From Galbitalea sp036271795 (GTDB lineage: Bacteria; Actinomycetota; Actinomycetes; Actinomycetales; Microbacteriaceae): 64,000 nt of DNA. The stretch lies in the NCBI GenBank assembly GCA_036271795.1, contig DATAZY010000088.1, forward strand, positions 13,437-77,436. Reading direction: 5' to 3'. The notes below the pieces were generated by a model, which worked only from the letters and a program-made list of their open reading frames with translations, did not search any database and was not told the origin of the DNA. Both the position numbers and the translations under genes were made by a program. Below are positions 34,741 to 44,031 of the stretch, in pieces; position 1 is the stretch's first letter; the number at the start of each line of letters is the position of its first letter.

Positions 34741-34789
34741 GTGAGGCACATCGACCCTTAGTTGTCCCCTAAAGGTCGATATGCCTCAC
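34741..34789. terminator. Long near-perfect hairpin after GNAT gene
   Basis: GTGAGGCACATCGACC (34741-34756) pairs with GGTCGATATGCCTCAC (34774-34789) with one mismatch. The loop can extend the stem through CTTAG and CTAAAG. It ends the menD-GNAT transcript. Its core, ATCGACCCTT with GGTCGAT, recurs in the hairpin at 35661. Confidence 0.75.
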
Positions 34790-34820
34790 CCCAGGGGTCT
34801 GGAACTTGTAGCGTGTGCGC

Positions 34821-35657
34821 ATGGGCATCGAGAGCAAGTTGCGCGCGACATCAGATATCGAGCTTGCGAATGTCGATCCGGCATCCAGTCCCGGGTTCAG
34901 CGGCGGCAAGGATGACGCGGCCAAGGTACTTGCTAAGGGAGTAGTCGAGATCGGCGAGCACCAGGAGCGTCTTTACGCCGAAAGCCTGAGCGGCGGCAAG
35001 CGCAGCGTGCTGCTCGTGTTGCAGGGCATGGACACCTCAGGCAAGGGTGGCACCGTCGAGCACGTGCTCGAGGGGGTCGATCCGCACGGGCTCAAGATCC
35101 ACGCGTTCAAGGCGCCGACACCGGAGGAGAAGGCGCACGACTTCCTGTGGCGGGTCCGTCCGCAGCTGCCGCCAGCCGGCTTTCTGGGTGTATTCGACCG
35201 GTCGCACTACGAGGATGTCCTGATCGAACGGGTGCACGCGATGGCGCCCGCCGACGAGATCGAGAAGCGCTACGGCATCATCTCCGAGTTCGAGGCCGAG
35301 CTTGTCGCCGCCGGCACTACCGTCATCAAGATCATGCTGCACATCAGTCCGGGCGAGCAGAAGGCCCGACTCCTGGCGAGGCTCGACGATCCGACGAAGC
35401 AGTGGAAGTTCAACCCGGAAGACGTGGATGAGCGCGGTTTCTGGGTGCAGTACCAACAGGCCTATGAGATTGCGATCCAGCGGACGACGACGGATGACGC
35501 GCCCTGGTACGTCGTGCCGGCGGACCACAAGTGGTACTCGCGACTTGCCGTGCAGGACATCCTGCTCACCCACCTTCGCGAGCTGAGGGCCGACTGGCCG
35601 CCACCGACCTACGACGTCGCGGCCCAGCGCGCTCGCGTCGAGGCCAGCACCATCTAA
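34821..35657 (+). CDS. PPK2-family polyphosphate:nucleotide phosphotransferase
   Basis: The ATG at 34821 gives 278 residues. Walker A is VLQGMDTSGKGGTVEHVLEG, Walker B is in GVFDRSHYEDVLIERV, and the lid region includes KARLLARLDDPTKQWKFN. It moves phosphate between polyphosphate and AMP, ADP or another nucleotide. It stands alone between two large hairpins. Subclass cannot be decided by eye. Confidence 0.92.
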   Translation: MGIESKLRATSDIELANVDPASSPGFSGGKDDAAKVLAKGVVEIGEHQERLYAESLSGGKRSVLLVLQGMDTSGKGGTVEHVLEGVDPHGLKIHAFKAPTPEEKAHDFLWRVRPQLPPAGFLGVFDRSHYEDVLIERVHAMAPADEIEKRYGIISEFEAELVAAGTTVIKIMLHISPGEQKARLLARLDDPTKQWKFNPEDVDERGFWVQYQQAYEIAIQRTTTDDAPWYVVPADHKWYSRLAVQDILLTHLRELRADWPPPTYDVAAQRARVEASTI

Positions 35658-35660
35658 AAG

Positions 35661-35725
35661 TCCGCGAGAAGTCGCAATCGACCCTTCCTTGATAAAACGA
35701 GAGGTCGATTGCGACCTCTCGCGGA
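35661..35725. terminator. Bidirectional 23-bp-stem hairpin between ppk2 and menF
   Basis: Arms 35661-35683 and 35703-35725 pair over 23 bp with one mismatch, around a 19-base loop. The inner core is CGCAATCGACC with GGTCGATTGCG; the outer part is TCCGCGAGA with TCTCGCGGA. It begins 3 bp past the ppk2 stop and ends 7 bp before the menF stop, so it serves both convergent genes. Confidence 0.85.
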
Positions 35726-35732
35726 GTTTGGG

Positions 35733-36965
35733 TCAGGCGAACGCGTCGATCACCGGGCGGAACTTCATCCGCGTCTCGGCGAGTTCCTTGTCCGGGTCGG
35801 AGTCGGCCACGATACCAGCCCCCGCGAAGGCGCTGATCGTGCCGTCCTCGTCGACCTGCGCAGAGCGCAGTGCTATTGCCCACTCGCCATCGCCGTCGGC
35901 GCCGACCCAGCCGACCGGTCCGGCGTAGCGCCCGCGGTCGAACGGCTCGAGCTCGGCGATGAGGGCCAGTGCCGCCTCGGTCGGCGTGCCCGCGACCGCG
36001 GCTGTTGGATGCAGGGCCGAAAGCAGGTCGAGCGAGGATGATCCGTCGCTGAGGTCCCCCTCGACATCACTCGCCAGGTGCCAGAGGTTCGGCAGCTTAA
36101 GCGTGAACGGCTGCTCGCTCGAGGTGATGTTGCGCGCGTGCGGCGCCAGGGAGGCGAGCAGGCTGCGGAGAGCGAACTGGTGCTCGTCGAGGTCCTTGGT
36201 GGATGTCGCGAGCGCGGCAGCGGCATCCTGGTCGGCGGCGGGGTCGACGCCCCGTGGCGCGCTCCCGGCGAGTACGCGTGCGGTCACCGACCCGTGGTTC
36301 GCTGTCACAAGCGTCTCCGGGCTCGAGCCGATCAGGCCATCAACCGCGAAGGTCCAGGTGTCGGGATAACCGGTGGCCAGCTCGCCGAGCAGCACGCGCA
36401 AGTCCGCACCCTCCGGCAGCTGACCGACCATCGACCGGGCCAGCACGACCTTGCTCAATTCGCCCGAACGCAGATGCACGAGTGCCGCCTCGACCGCGCG
36501 CACGTAGCCCGGGCGATCGAGAGCGCCGAAATCGAAGGTGACGCTGAAGTCCGGTCCGAGCTCGCGCGGCGCCGGCAGTTCGTTACCTGTGTTGATCCGC
36601 GTGATCCAACTGACGCCATTTCGTCGTCCGAGGATGATCGACGGAACGATCAGCACACTCGTGCGTTTCGACTCGTCGGAGAACGCGAACGCACCGAGCG
36701 CAACGAGGCCCGAGCCGGGCAAGTCGACCGGATCTGTGACGACAGCGGCAGCGGCAACGCGCTTCCAGGTGCTGGCCGCATCCCGGAACCGCGATGGCCC
36801 CGTGAACTCGAGACGCAGGGCCTCGCCGATGCCGGCGATGCCCTGCCCGCGCCGGATGAAGACGAGCGGATGCCGTGGATCGACGAGCGGGACCAGCGGC
36901 CGGATGTCGTCGATCTGCTGCGTTGTCACGGCCAGCACGGGCACGATGCCGGGGGTGTGCCTCAC
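35733..36965 (-). CDS. menF: Isochorismate synthase
   Basis: The GTG at 36965 (MRHTPGIVPVLAVTTQQI) gives 410 residues; the frame stays open to 37091 but that would overlap menG. Chorismate-binding features are HLRSGELSKVVLARS, FAVDGLIGSSPETLV, SAPRGVDPAADQD, LWHLASDVEGDLS and the C-terminal FAGAGIVADSDPDKELAET. It commits chorismate to menaquinone. It is divergent from menG by 57 bp. Confidence 0.93.
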   Translation of the reverse strand: MRHTPGIVPVLAVTTQQIDDIRPLVPLVDPRHPLVFIRRGQGIAGIGEALRLEFTGPSRFRDAASTWKRVAAAAVVTDPVDLPGSGLVALGAFAFSDESKRTSVLIVPSIILGRRNGVSWITRINTGNELPAPRELGPDFSVTFDFGALDRPGYVRAVEAALVHLRSGELSKVVLARSMVGQLPEGADLRVLLGELATGYPDTWTFAVDGLIGSSPETLVTANHGSVTARVLAGSAPRGVDPAADQDAAAALATSTKDLDEHQFALRSLLASLAPHARNITSSEQPFTLKLPNLWHLASDVEGDLSDGSSSLDLLSALHPTAAVAGTPTEAALALIAELEPFDRGRYAGPVGWVGADGDGEWAIALRSAQVDEDGTISAFAGAGIVADSDPDKELAETRMKFRPVIDAFA

Positions 36966-37022
36966 GTTAGAAGAGTAGTACCGCCTCCAAATCCTCAAGT
37001 CTTTCTCAGTACACTGAAGAAC

Positions 37023-37802
37023 GTGAGTAAGGCGGATCTCGGCAAGGAACCGGACGAAGTAGCCGGCATGTTCGATGATGTCGCGAAGCACTACGACCGC
37101 ACCAACGCGGTGCTCTCAGCCGGCAATGCCTACCTCTGGCGAATCGCCACCGTACGCGCGGTCGCGCCGCTACCGGGGGAGCGGATCCTCGACCTGGCTG
37201 CCGGCACCGGTACTAGTTCCGTCGCGCTATCGCACTCCGGGGCGAAGGTTATTGCGGTCGACTTCTCCGCGGGCATGATCGAGGAGGGTCGGCGCAAGCA
37301 CAAAAACATTGAGTTTGTGCTGGCCGACATCGAGAAACTGCCATTCGGCGACGACGAGTTCGACGCCGTCACCATCAGTTTCGGACTGCGCAACGTGAAG
37401 GACCCGAAGCAGGCGCTCGCCGAAATGTACCGGGTGCTCAAGCCGGGCGGCCGAGTCGTGATCTGCGAGTTCTCCAAACCCCCTCGCGCGCTGTTCCGAA
37501 TGGGTTATCAGACCTACCTCAGGTATGTCCTGCCTGCCGTTTCGATCGCGGTTTCGTCGAACGCGGAGGCATACAGCTACCTGGCCGACTCGATTGCGGA
37601 CTGGCCAGACCAGGGACAACTGAGCCAATGGATTCGTGGAGCGGGCTTCATCCGCGTCGCCTACCGCAATCTCACCTCCGGTGTCGTCGCACTCCACCGC
37701 GGGCGCAAGCCGGTGGATGCCGCCGTGCTCGCATCCGTCGCCAAGCGCCGCCGTTCGGCGACGCGCAAGCCTGTCGCATCTTCGACTCCCGACGCGTCCT
37801 GA
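37023..37802 (+). CDS. menG: Demethylmenaquinone methyltransferase
   Basis: The GTG at 37023 gives 259 residues. UbiE/MenG motifs are FDDVAKHYDRTNAVLSAGN, the SAM loop ILDLAAGTGTSSVAL, FGLRNVKDPKQALAEMYRVL and LKPGGRVVICEFS. It performs the last methylation of menaquinone. A Lys/Arg tail of about 25 residues follows the domain. It is 31 bp ahead of the polyprenyl synthase. Confidence 0.95.
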   Translation: MSKADLGKEPDEVAGMFDDVAKHYDRTNAVLSAGNAYLWRIATVRAVAPLPGERILDLAAGTGTSSVALSHSGAKVIAVDFSAGMIEEGRRKHKNIEFVLADIEKLPFGDDEFDAVTISFGLRNVKDPKQALAEMYRVLKPGGRVVICEFSKPPRALFRMGYQTYLRYVLPAVSIAVSSNAEAYSYLADSIADWPDQGQLSQWIRGAGFIRVAYRNLTSGVVALHRGRKPVDAAVLASVAKRRRSATRKPVASSTPDAS

Positions 37803-37833
37803 CGCCTGCCCGCTGACAGAAACGACCCAGACC

Positions 37834-38910
37834 GTGACTCCGAGCGCGCCGATAGCTCGCCGCAGCAATGCCCTGACGTCGTCGCTTGGGCTGGGCGAGA
37901 AGCTGTTCGCGTCGAGCGACGAGCGCAAGATGGCCAACGCCATCGACTCGGGACTTGCACTGGTCGAGGCGGGGCTGAGCGAGCAGATGTCGTTCACCGA
38001 TGACCTCGCCGATGTCACGAGTCGTTATCTGCTCGATGCGGGTGGCAAACGCATCCGCCCGGTCCTCACTCTGCTGACCGCCCAGCTGGGAACCGGGAAC
38101 AATCCGTCAGTGATCTCGGCCGCGGAGGCGATCGAGATCACTCACCTCGCGTCGCTCTATCACGACGACGTGATGGATGAGGCGCAGATGCGCCGCGGCG
38201 TCCCCAGCGCTCAGAGCGTGTGGGGCAACTCGGTGGCGATCCTGACCGGCGACCTGCTGTTCGCGCGAGCGAGCAAGATCATTTCCTCGCTCGGCGAGAA
38301 GGCGATCAAGGTGCAGGCGGAGACATTCGAGCGCCTTTGCCTCGGCCAGCTTCACGAGACGATCGGACCGCGCCAGGGCGACGATCCGATTGAGCACTAC
38401 TTGCAGGTGCTCGCCGACAAGACCGGTTCGCTCATCGCGACGGCAGGGCGCGTCGGCGTGCTCTTCTCGGACGCGCCGGAGGAGTACATCGAACCGGTCG
38501 TCCAGTTCGGCGAACGAATCGGGGTCGCTTTCCAGCTGATCGACGACGTGATCGACCTCGCCCCGCGTCTCGACGACACCGGCAAGACACCGGGCACAGA
38601 CCTGCGTGCTGGCGTCTCGACTCTCCCGCTGCTGTACCTGCGGCGCATGGCAGAGACCGACATGGATGCGCGTGCCCTTCTGAGCCGAATCGACCATGAC
38701 GTGAACGCGACGTTCTACGACCAGACCGAGTCGCCCGACCTCACGACGGCCATCGCAGAATTGCGTGAGCACGAGGTCACGAGGATGACCCTCGCCGAGG
38801 CACACCGCTGGTCGGCTGATGCCGTGGATGCACTGTCCCCCCTGCCCGACGGACCGGTCAAGAAAGCCCTGACCCGGTTCGCTGAGACGATCGTGGAGCG
38901 TTCTAGCTAG
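37834..38910 (+). CDS. Long-chain polyprenyl diphosphate synthase
   Basis: The GTG at 37834 gives 358 residues. The two Asp-rich motifs are YHDDVMDEAQMRRGVPSAQS and QLIDDVIDLAPRLDDTGKTP. It makes the isoprenoid tail of menaquinone, as its place directly after menG suggests. Chain length cannot be read reliably; small residues before the first motif (ITHLASL) fit a long-chain enzyme. Its stop shares a base with the FprA start. Confidence 0.92.
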   Translation: MTPSAPIARRSNALTSSLGLGEKLFASSDERKMANAIDSGLALVEAGLSEQMSFTDDLADVTSRYLLDAGGKRIRPVLTLLTAQLGTGNNPSVISAAEAIEITHLASLYHDDVMDEAQMRRGVPSAQSVWGNSVAILTGDLLFARASKIISSLGEKAIKVQAETFERLCLGQLHETIGPRQGDDPIEHYLQVLADKTGSLIATAGRVGVLFSDAPEEYIEPVVQFGERIGVAFQLIDDVIDLAPRLDDTGKTPGTDLRAGVSTLPLLYLRRMAETDMDARALLSRIDHDVNATFYDQTESPDLTTAIAELREHEVTRMTLAEAHRWSADAVDALSPLPDGPVKKALTRFAETIVERSS

Positions 38911-40265
38911 TGACAAAACTGAGGTTGGCCATTGTTGGCGCCGGCCCGGCGGGTATCTACGCCGCGGACATCCTGCTCAAGTCAGAGACCGCTTTCGATA
39001 TTTCGATCGACCTGTTCGAGCAGCTCCCGGCTCCGTACGGACTTGTTCGCTACGGCGTCGCGCCCGATCATCCACGCATCAAGGGCATCATTACGGCACT
39101 GCGCGAGGTACTCGACACCGGGCGAATCCGGCTCTTCGGCAACGTTTTGTACGGGCGCGACATCACTCTCGACGACCTCAAGAAGCACTACAACGCCGTC
39201 ATTTTCTCGACCGGCGCGATTCGGGATGCCGACCTCGACATCCCCGGGATCGACCTTCCTGGCAGTTACGGCGCGGCCGACTTCGTGAGCTGGTATGACG
39301 GACACCCCGACGTCTCGCGCGAGTGGCCGCTGGATGCTCGTGAGGTCGCTGTGATCGGCAACGGCAACGTCGCCCTCGACGTCGCGCGCATGCTGGCGAA
39401 ACACGCCGACGATCTCCTGCCGACGGAGATCCCGGACAATGTCTACCGGGCCCTCAAAGCGTCACCGGTCACGGACGTTCACGTCTTTGGCCGCCGAGGG
39501 CCGATGCAGGTCAAGTTCACACCGCTCGAGCTGCGGGAGCTCGGTGAGCTGCCCGATGTCGACATGATCGTCGAAGACCAGGACTTTCATTACGACGAAG
39601 CGTCCCGCGCCGCGATCGAGTCGAACAAGCAGGTCCTCGTGATCGACCGGGTGTTCACCCAATGGCGGGCGAGGGAGATCGGCGCGGCATCCCGCCGGCT
39701 TCACCTGCACTTCTTCGCGAAGCCCGTCGAGGTACTCGGCGCGGACGGCGCCGTGAGCGGCTTCCGCTGGGAGCGCACCGAACCGGATGGCGAGGGCGGG
39801 GTTCGCGGGACAGGAGAGTTCCGCGAGGTCCCCGTTCAGGCCACCTACCGTGCGATCGGATACTTCGGGTCACCCCTCGACGGCATCCCGTTCGACGAAA
39901 AGCGCGGGGTCGTTCCAAATCGGGAGGGGCAGGTTCTGGACGACGCGGGCCACCAACTTCCTGGCATCTACGCGACCGGCTGGATCAAGCGCGGTCCGGT
40001 CGGCCTGATCGGTCACACCAAGAGCGATGCCATGGAGACCGTCAAGCACCTCGTACGCGACCAATCCAATTGGTGGTCGCCATTGTCGCCGTCCGAGCAG
40101 TCCGTCGTTGAACTGCTCGAGAGCCGAGGCATCGAGTTCACCAATCTCGACGGCTGGCACAACCTGGATGCGTTCGAGCAGTCGCTCGGGCTGCCGCACG
40201 GTCGCTCGCGCATCAAGATCGTTCCGCGCGACGAAATGGTGCGGGCATCCAACTCGGCGCACTAG
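38910..40265 (+). CDS. FprA-type ferredoxin/adrenodoxin--NADP+ reductase
   Basis: The 451-residue flavoprotein has the FAD loop IVGAGPAGIYAADILL, FEQLPAPYGLVRYGVAPDHP, the NADPH loop VIGNGNVALDVARML, and the C-terminal YATGWIKRGPVGLIGHTKSD, diagnostic of the adrenodoxin-reductase family. It transfers electrons between NADPH and ferredoxin. The start is GTG, sharing one base with the upstream stop. Confidence 0.93.
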   Translation: MTKLRLAIVGAGPAGIYAADILLKSETAFDISIDLFEQLPAPYGLVRYGVAPDHPRIKGIITALREVLDTGRIRLFGNVLYGRDITLDDLKKHYNAVIFSTGAIRDADLDIPGIDLPGSYGAADFVSWYDGHPDVSREWPLDAREVAVIGNGNVALDVARMLAKHADDLLPTEIPDNVYRALKASPVTDVHVFGRRGPMQVKFTPLELRELGELPDVDMIVEDQDFHYDEASRAAIESNKQVLVIDRVFTQWRAREIGAASRRLHLHFFAKPVEVLGADGAVSGFRWERTEPDGEGGVRGTGEFREVPVQATYRAIGYFGSPLDGIPFDEKRGVVPNREGQVLDDAGHQLPGIYATGWIKRGPVGLIGHTKSDAMETVKHLVRDQSNWWSPLSPSEQSVVELLESRGIEFTNLDGWHNLDAFEQSLGLPHGRSRIKIVPRDEMVRASNSAH

Positions 40266-40318
40266 CCACCGCACGATTCGTGGGCTAGCCGTAGGGTGAC
40301 CGCGCAGCCGGGCATGGT

Positions 40319-42544
40319 GTGATGGAAACTCACACGACCGCCGCCAGCAACGGGAGCGAAATGACCGGCCACACCCCACCGACGGAGCGCAAGTCCGGTG
40401 GATTCCCGACCTGGCTTCGCGTGGGCCTGCCGGCGCTACTCATCGTTGTCTGGTTGTTGGTCGGGTACGTCGGCGGACCATACTTCGGCAAGATCAGCCA
40501 GGTCTCGAGCAACGACGCGACCAGCTATCTTCCCGCGAGCTCCGATGCCACGAAGGTGCAGAACCTCGAGGCCACGTTCGCGGACAAGAAGGTTCTTCCC
40601 GCCGTCGTGCTGTTCGTGCGGGACGGCGGGCTCACGAGCGCGGACGACGACTTCATCGCGGCGACCATCTCCTCGATCAAGACCGCCCCGGGGGTCAGCA
40701 GTGGTGTGTCTCCCGCTATCGCGTCCAAGGACGGCGAGGCGGCGCAGATTGTCGTCCCGGTCAGGGACAACACGGCCTTCGACGCATCGGTTGGCAACCT
40801 TCGAGCGGTCATCGCAAAGGATGCGCCGCACGGGCTGTCGGGGTACGTCACTGGCCCGGCAGGCCAGATCGCAGATCTCGGCGGTGCCTTTGCGGGGATC
40901 GACGGTGTTTTGCTGCTCGTCGCGATCCTCGCGGTGTTCGTCATCCTGATCGTCGTCTACCGTTCGCCGCTGCTGCCGGTTCTGGTGCTGCTGACCTCGC
41001 TCTTCGCGTTGTGTGCGTCGATCTTTGTGATCTGGCACCTGGCTAAGGGCGGAGCGGTCGCGCTGAACGGCCAGGTGCAGGGCATCCTGTTCATCTTGGT
41101 AATCGGCGCCGCGACGGACTATTCGCTGCTCTATGTCTCCCGATATCGCGAAGCGCTGCGCGACCACGAACGGCGATGGGATGCGACTCTTGCGGCATTC
41201 AGGGGTGCGTTTGCGCCGATCCTGGCCTCTGCCGGCACCGTCATTCTCGGACTGCTCTGCCTCCTGCTCAGCGATCTCAATTCGAACAAGGCGCTCGGAC
41301 CGGTCGGCGCAATCGGCATCGCGTTCGCGTTGCTTGCGGCGCTCACGATGCTGCCTGCGCTCCTTCTGGTTTTTGGACGGGCCGCGTTCTGGCCGCTGCG
41401 TCCCAGGTTCGGATCGCGGCATCCAGCTGTTGGAGGCGCGGCGGTCAAGGGGCTCTGGCCGAGGGTTGGGCGTGGGGTGTCGCGGCATCCGCGCTGGGTC
41501 TGGGTGGTGTGCGCGGTCGTGCTGCTGAGCGCATCCGCGGGGTTGCTGCAACTCAAGGCAAGCGGCACGCCGCAGAGTGCGGTTGTCGAGGGTTACTCGC
41601 AGGCGCGCGACGGTCAGACCGCGCTGGGCAAGCACTTCCCGCAGGGCTCGGGAAGCCCAGCGGTGATCGTCGTCAAAAAGGACGATCTCGCCACGGCCGC
41701 GCGCAAGACTCTGGGCACCGTCGGAGTGAATTCGGTGACGGCGTTGACCTCGCTCGGGTACCTGCCCCTCGCCAAGGACGGAAGCTTCGAACCCATAGTT
41801 GGTGCCCCGTCGTTCGGCGGTCCCGGGCCGGCAATAGTTCCTGTGGTCAGGGACGGCCAGGTGATGCTGCAGGCGACGCTGAGCGATGATCCGGATTCCG
41901 TGGCCGCACAGAACGTCGTCGAGAACCTTCGAACCCGGCTAGCCGGTACGGGCGACGCGATAGTCGGCGGAACGACGGCGACCCAGATTGATACGAACGC
42001 TGCGGCGGTGCACGACCGTGACCTGATAATTCCGGTCGTGCTACTGGTCATTCTGATTGTGCTCATGCTTCTGCTGCGCTCGATTGTTGCACCGTTGCTG
42101 CTGATCGGGAGCGTCGTGCTTTCATTTTCGGCGACGCTCGGAATCTCGGCCCTGGTGTTCAACCACGTGTTCAACTTCGTTGGCGCGGACCCGGCGGTAC
42201 CGCTCTACGGGTTCATCTTCCTGGTGGCGCTTGGCGTCGACTACAACATCTTCCTGATGACCAGGGTGCGCGAAGAGTCGATACTGAACGGAACACGGGA
42301 TGGGGTCGTCCGCGGCCTCGTGATAACGGGCGGCGTCATTACCTCGGCGGGAGTCGTGCTCGCGGCCACGTTCGCGGCGCTCGGGGTCATCCCAGTCCTA
42401 TTCCTCAGCCAGATCGCGTTCATCGTCGGCTTCGGTGTTCTGCTCGACACAATCGTGGTTCGTTCACTTCTCGTGCCCGCACTGTCCTACGACATCGGTC
42501 GCAGAATCTGGTGGCCGTCGAAGCTCTCCCGCGCCGACAACTAG
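40319..42544 (+). CDS. MMPL-family RND-type membrane transporter
   Basis: The 741-residue product has about 12 membrane segments in two repeats, each with a soluble loop. ILVIGAATDYSLLYVSRYRE in the first half and FLVALGVDYNIFLMTRVREE in the second carry the proton-relay Asp-Tyr pairs typical of MMPL proteins. Possible starts are 40319 (GTG), 40322 (ATG) and 40361 (ATG with GGGAG upstream); the last is attractive. It likely exports lipids or small molecules. It is not clearly linked to its neighbours. Confidence 0.9.
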   Translation: MMETHTTAASNGSEMTGHTPPTERKSGGFPTWLRVGLPALLIVVWLLVGYVGGPYFGKISQVSSNDATSYLPASSDATKVQNLEATFADKKVLPAVVLFVRDGGLTSADDDFIAATISSIKTAPGVSSGVSPAIASKDGEAAQIVVPVRDNTAFDASVGNLRAVIAKDAPHGLSGYVTGPAGQIADLGGAFAGIDGVLLLVAILAVFVILIVVYRSPLLPVLVLLTSLFALCASIFVIWHLAKGGAVALNGQVQGILFILVIGAATDYSLLYVSRYREALRDHERRWDATLAAFRGAFAPILASAGTVILGLLCLLLSDLNSNKALGPVGAIGIAFALLAALTMLPALLLVFGRAAFWPLRPRFGSRHPAVGGAAVKGLWPRVGRGVSRHPRWVWVVCAVVLLSASAGLLQLKASGTPQSAVVEGYSQARDGQTALGKHFPQGSGSPAVIVVKKDDLATAARKTLGTVGVNSVTALTSLGYLPLAKDGSFEPIVGAPSFGGPGPAIVPVVRDGQVMLQATLSDDPDSVAAQNVVENLRTRLAGTGDAIVGGTTATQIDTNAAAVHDRDLIIPVVLLVILIVLMLLLRSIVAPLLLIGSVVLSFSATLGISALVFNHVFNFVGADPAVPLYGFIFLVALGVDYNIFLMTRVREESILNGTRDGVVRGLVITGGVITSAGVVLAATFAALGVIPVLFLSQIAFIVGFGVLLDTIVVRSLLVPALSYDIGRRIWWPSKLSRADN

Positions 42545-42546
42545 CG

Positions 42547-44016
42547 TTACTGGACCGCTGCGGTGAGGCGAGCGACGTTGTCGAGGATCTTGCTGCGCGT
42601 CGGGCGCCGCATCCATTCCCCGAGGGTGAGTTCGCGGGCGCGGGTGCGATAACTGTCCTCGACGTGTCGCAGCGCCTGGACGAATTTCGTGCCGTTGACC
42701 ATCACCGAGATCTCAAGATCAAGGCTGAACGACCGCATGTCCATGTTGCTCGAGCCGATGACCGCGACCTGGTCGTCGATGGTCATGTGTTTGGCGTGCA
42801 GGATGGTCGGCGCGCGGTACAGCCAGATGCGAACGCCCGCGCGAAGCAACTCCTCGTAGTAGCTGCGCTGCGCGTGGTAGGTGACCGGTTGGTCACCGAT
42901 CTCGCTGACGAACAACTGCACGTCGACCCCGCTCTGGGCCGCTGTTGTGATTGCGTAGAGCATGGATTCGTCCGGAACGAAGTATGGGCTCGTGATGATC
43001 ACGCGATGTTGGGCGGCGTAGATCAGTGAATTGAACAGCCGGAGGTTGTTCTCCCCGTCGAACCCGGGCCCGCTGGGCACGACCTGGGCGTCGAGTAGGT
43101 CGTTGGCGCGGTCGACGGCTATCCGCTCGACTTCGCGGACGAGTAACTCGTCGGTTTCGCTGTGCCAATCGGTGACGAAGAGCGCATTGATGCCGGCGAC
43201 GATCGGTCCCTCGAATCGCACCATGAGATCCTTCCAGCGCAGGCCGCGTTTCAGGTTCCGGCGTTTGTCGTAGCTGGAATCGATCACGTTCTGCGATCCG
43301 GTGAATCCGACGGCGCCGTCGACGATGAGGATTTTGCGGTGATTGCGCAGATCCGGTCGCTGGAATTTTCCCTTGAGCGGCTGAACCGGCAGCATGAGAT
43401 GCCAGTTCGCGCCCATCTGGGTGAGTCGGCGAAGCGTTTGGTGATAGTTCGCCGACCGCAGGCACGCGATGTGATCGAGCAGCACCCGAACCGTCACTCC
43501 ACGATCGATGGCCGCGGCCAGTTCATCGAAGAACGGGCGGGTCGTCTTGTCCAGGTTCAGAATGTAGAACTCGACATGGATGTACCGTTTCGCCTCACGC
43601 ATCGCGTTCGTCATCGAGGTGAGCGACTCGTCGTAGTCGTCGTGCAGGGTCGCGCGGTTGCGGCCCACCATCGGCATGGCGCCGAGCTTGCGGTTGAGTG
43701 CGACGACGGGCTCCAGCCAGCTCGGCGACGACTTGTCCTTGCGCACCAGGTCCATGCCAGCGGTCGTGTCGAGGATGTAGTTGTTGATCTCCTGCTGTTT
43801 CTCGCGCCGCTTCTTCGGAAGATAGCGACTGCCGATCAGCCAGAACAGGAGGATGCCGATGTACGGCAGGAAGAAGATGGCGAGCAGCCAGGCGGTCGCG
43901 GTCTGGGGCCGCCGATTGCGTGGCACAAAAATCACGGACAGTACGCGCACGATGAAGTCGACGAGGATCGCCAAAATAAGGATGGCGAGGGGAAGCCACG
44001 ACCAGTCGAAATTCAC
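42547..44016 (-). CDS. cls: Cardiolipin synthase
   Basis: The 489-residue product has two N-terminal membrane segments and two HKD phospholipase-D motifs: NHRKILIVDGAVGFTGSQN (about residues 225-243) and LHAKHMTIDDQVAVIGSSN (about residues 398-416). It condenses two phosphatidylglycerol molecules, or uses CDP-DAG. The start is GTG. It is convergent with the MMPL gene, 2 bp apart. Confidence 0.94.
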   Translation of the reverse strand: MNFDWSWLPLAILILAILVDFIVRVLSVIFVPRNRRPQTATAWLLAIFFLPYIGILLFWLIGSRYLPKKRREKQQEINNYILDTTAGMDLVRKDKSSPSWLEPVVALNRKLGAMPMVGRNRATLHDDYDESLTSMTNAMREAKRYIHVEFYILNLDKTTRPFFDELAAAIDRGVTVRVLLDHIACLRSANYHQTLRRLTQMGANWHLMLPVQPLKGKFQRPDLRNHRKILIVDGAVGFTGSQNVIDSSYDKRRNLKRGLRWKDLMVRFEGPIVAGINALFVTDWHSETDELLVREVERIAVDRANDLLDAQVVPSGPGFDGENNLRLFNSLIYAAQHRVIITSPYFVPDESMLYAITTAAQSGVDVQLFVSEIGDQPVTYHAQRSYYEELLRAGVRIWLYRAPTILHAKHMTIDDQVAVIGSSNMDMRSFSLDLEISVMVNGTKFVQALRHVEDSYRTRARELTLGEWMRRPTRSKILDNVARLTAAVQ

Positions 44017-44031
44017 GCTGGTCGCCCTTAG

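Noticed and set aside
35733..37091. Longer menF start at 37091
   Set aside because: It would overlap the divergent menG start region; the GTG at 36965 gives the normal N-terminus.
40436..41635. 399-codon reverse frame
   Set aside because: It is opposite the MMPL transporter and has no recognisable domain.
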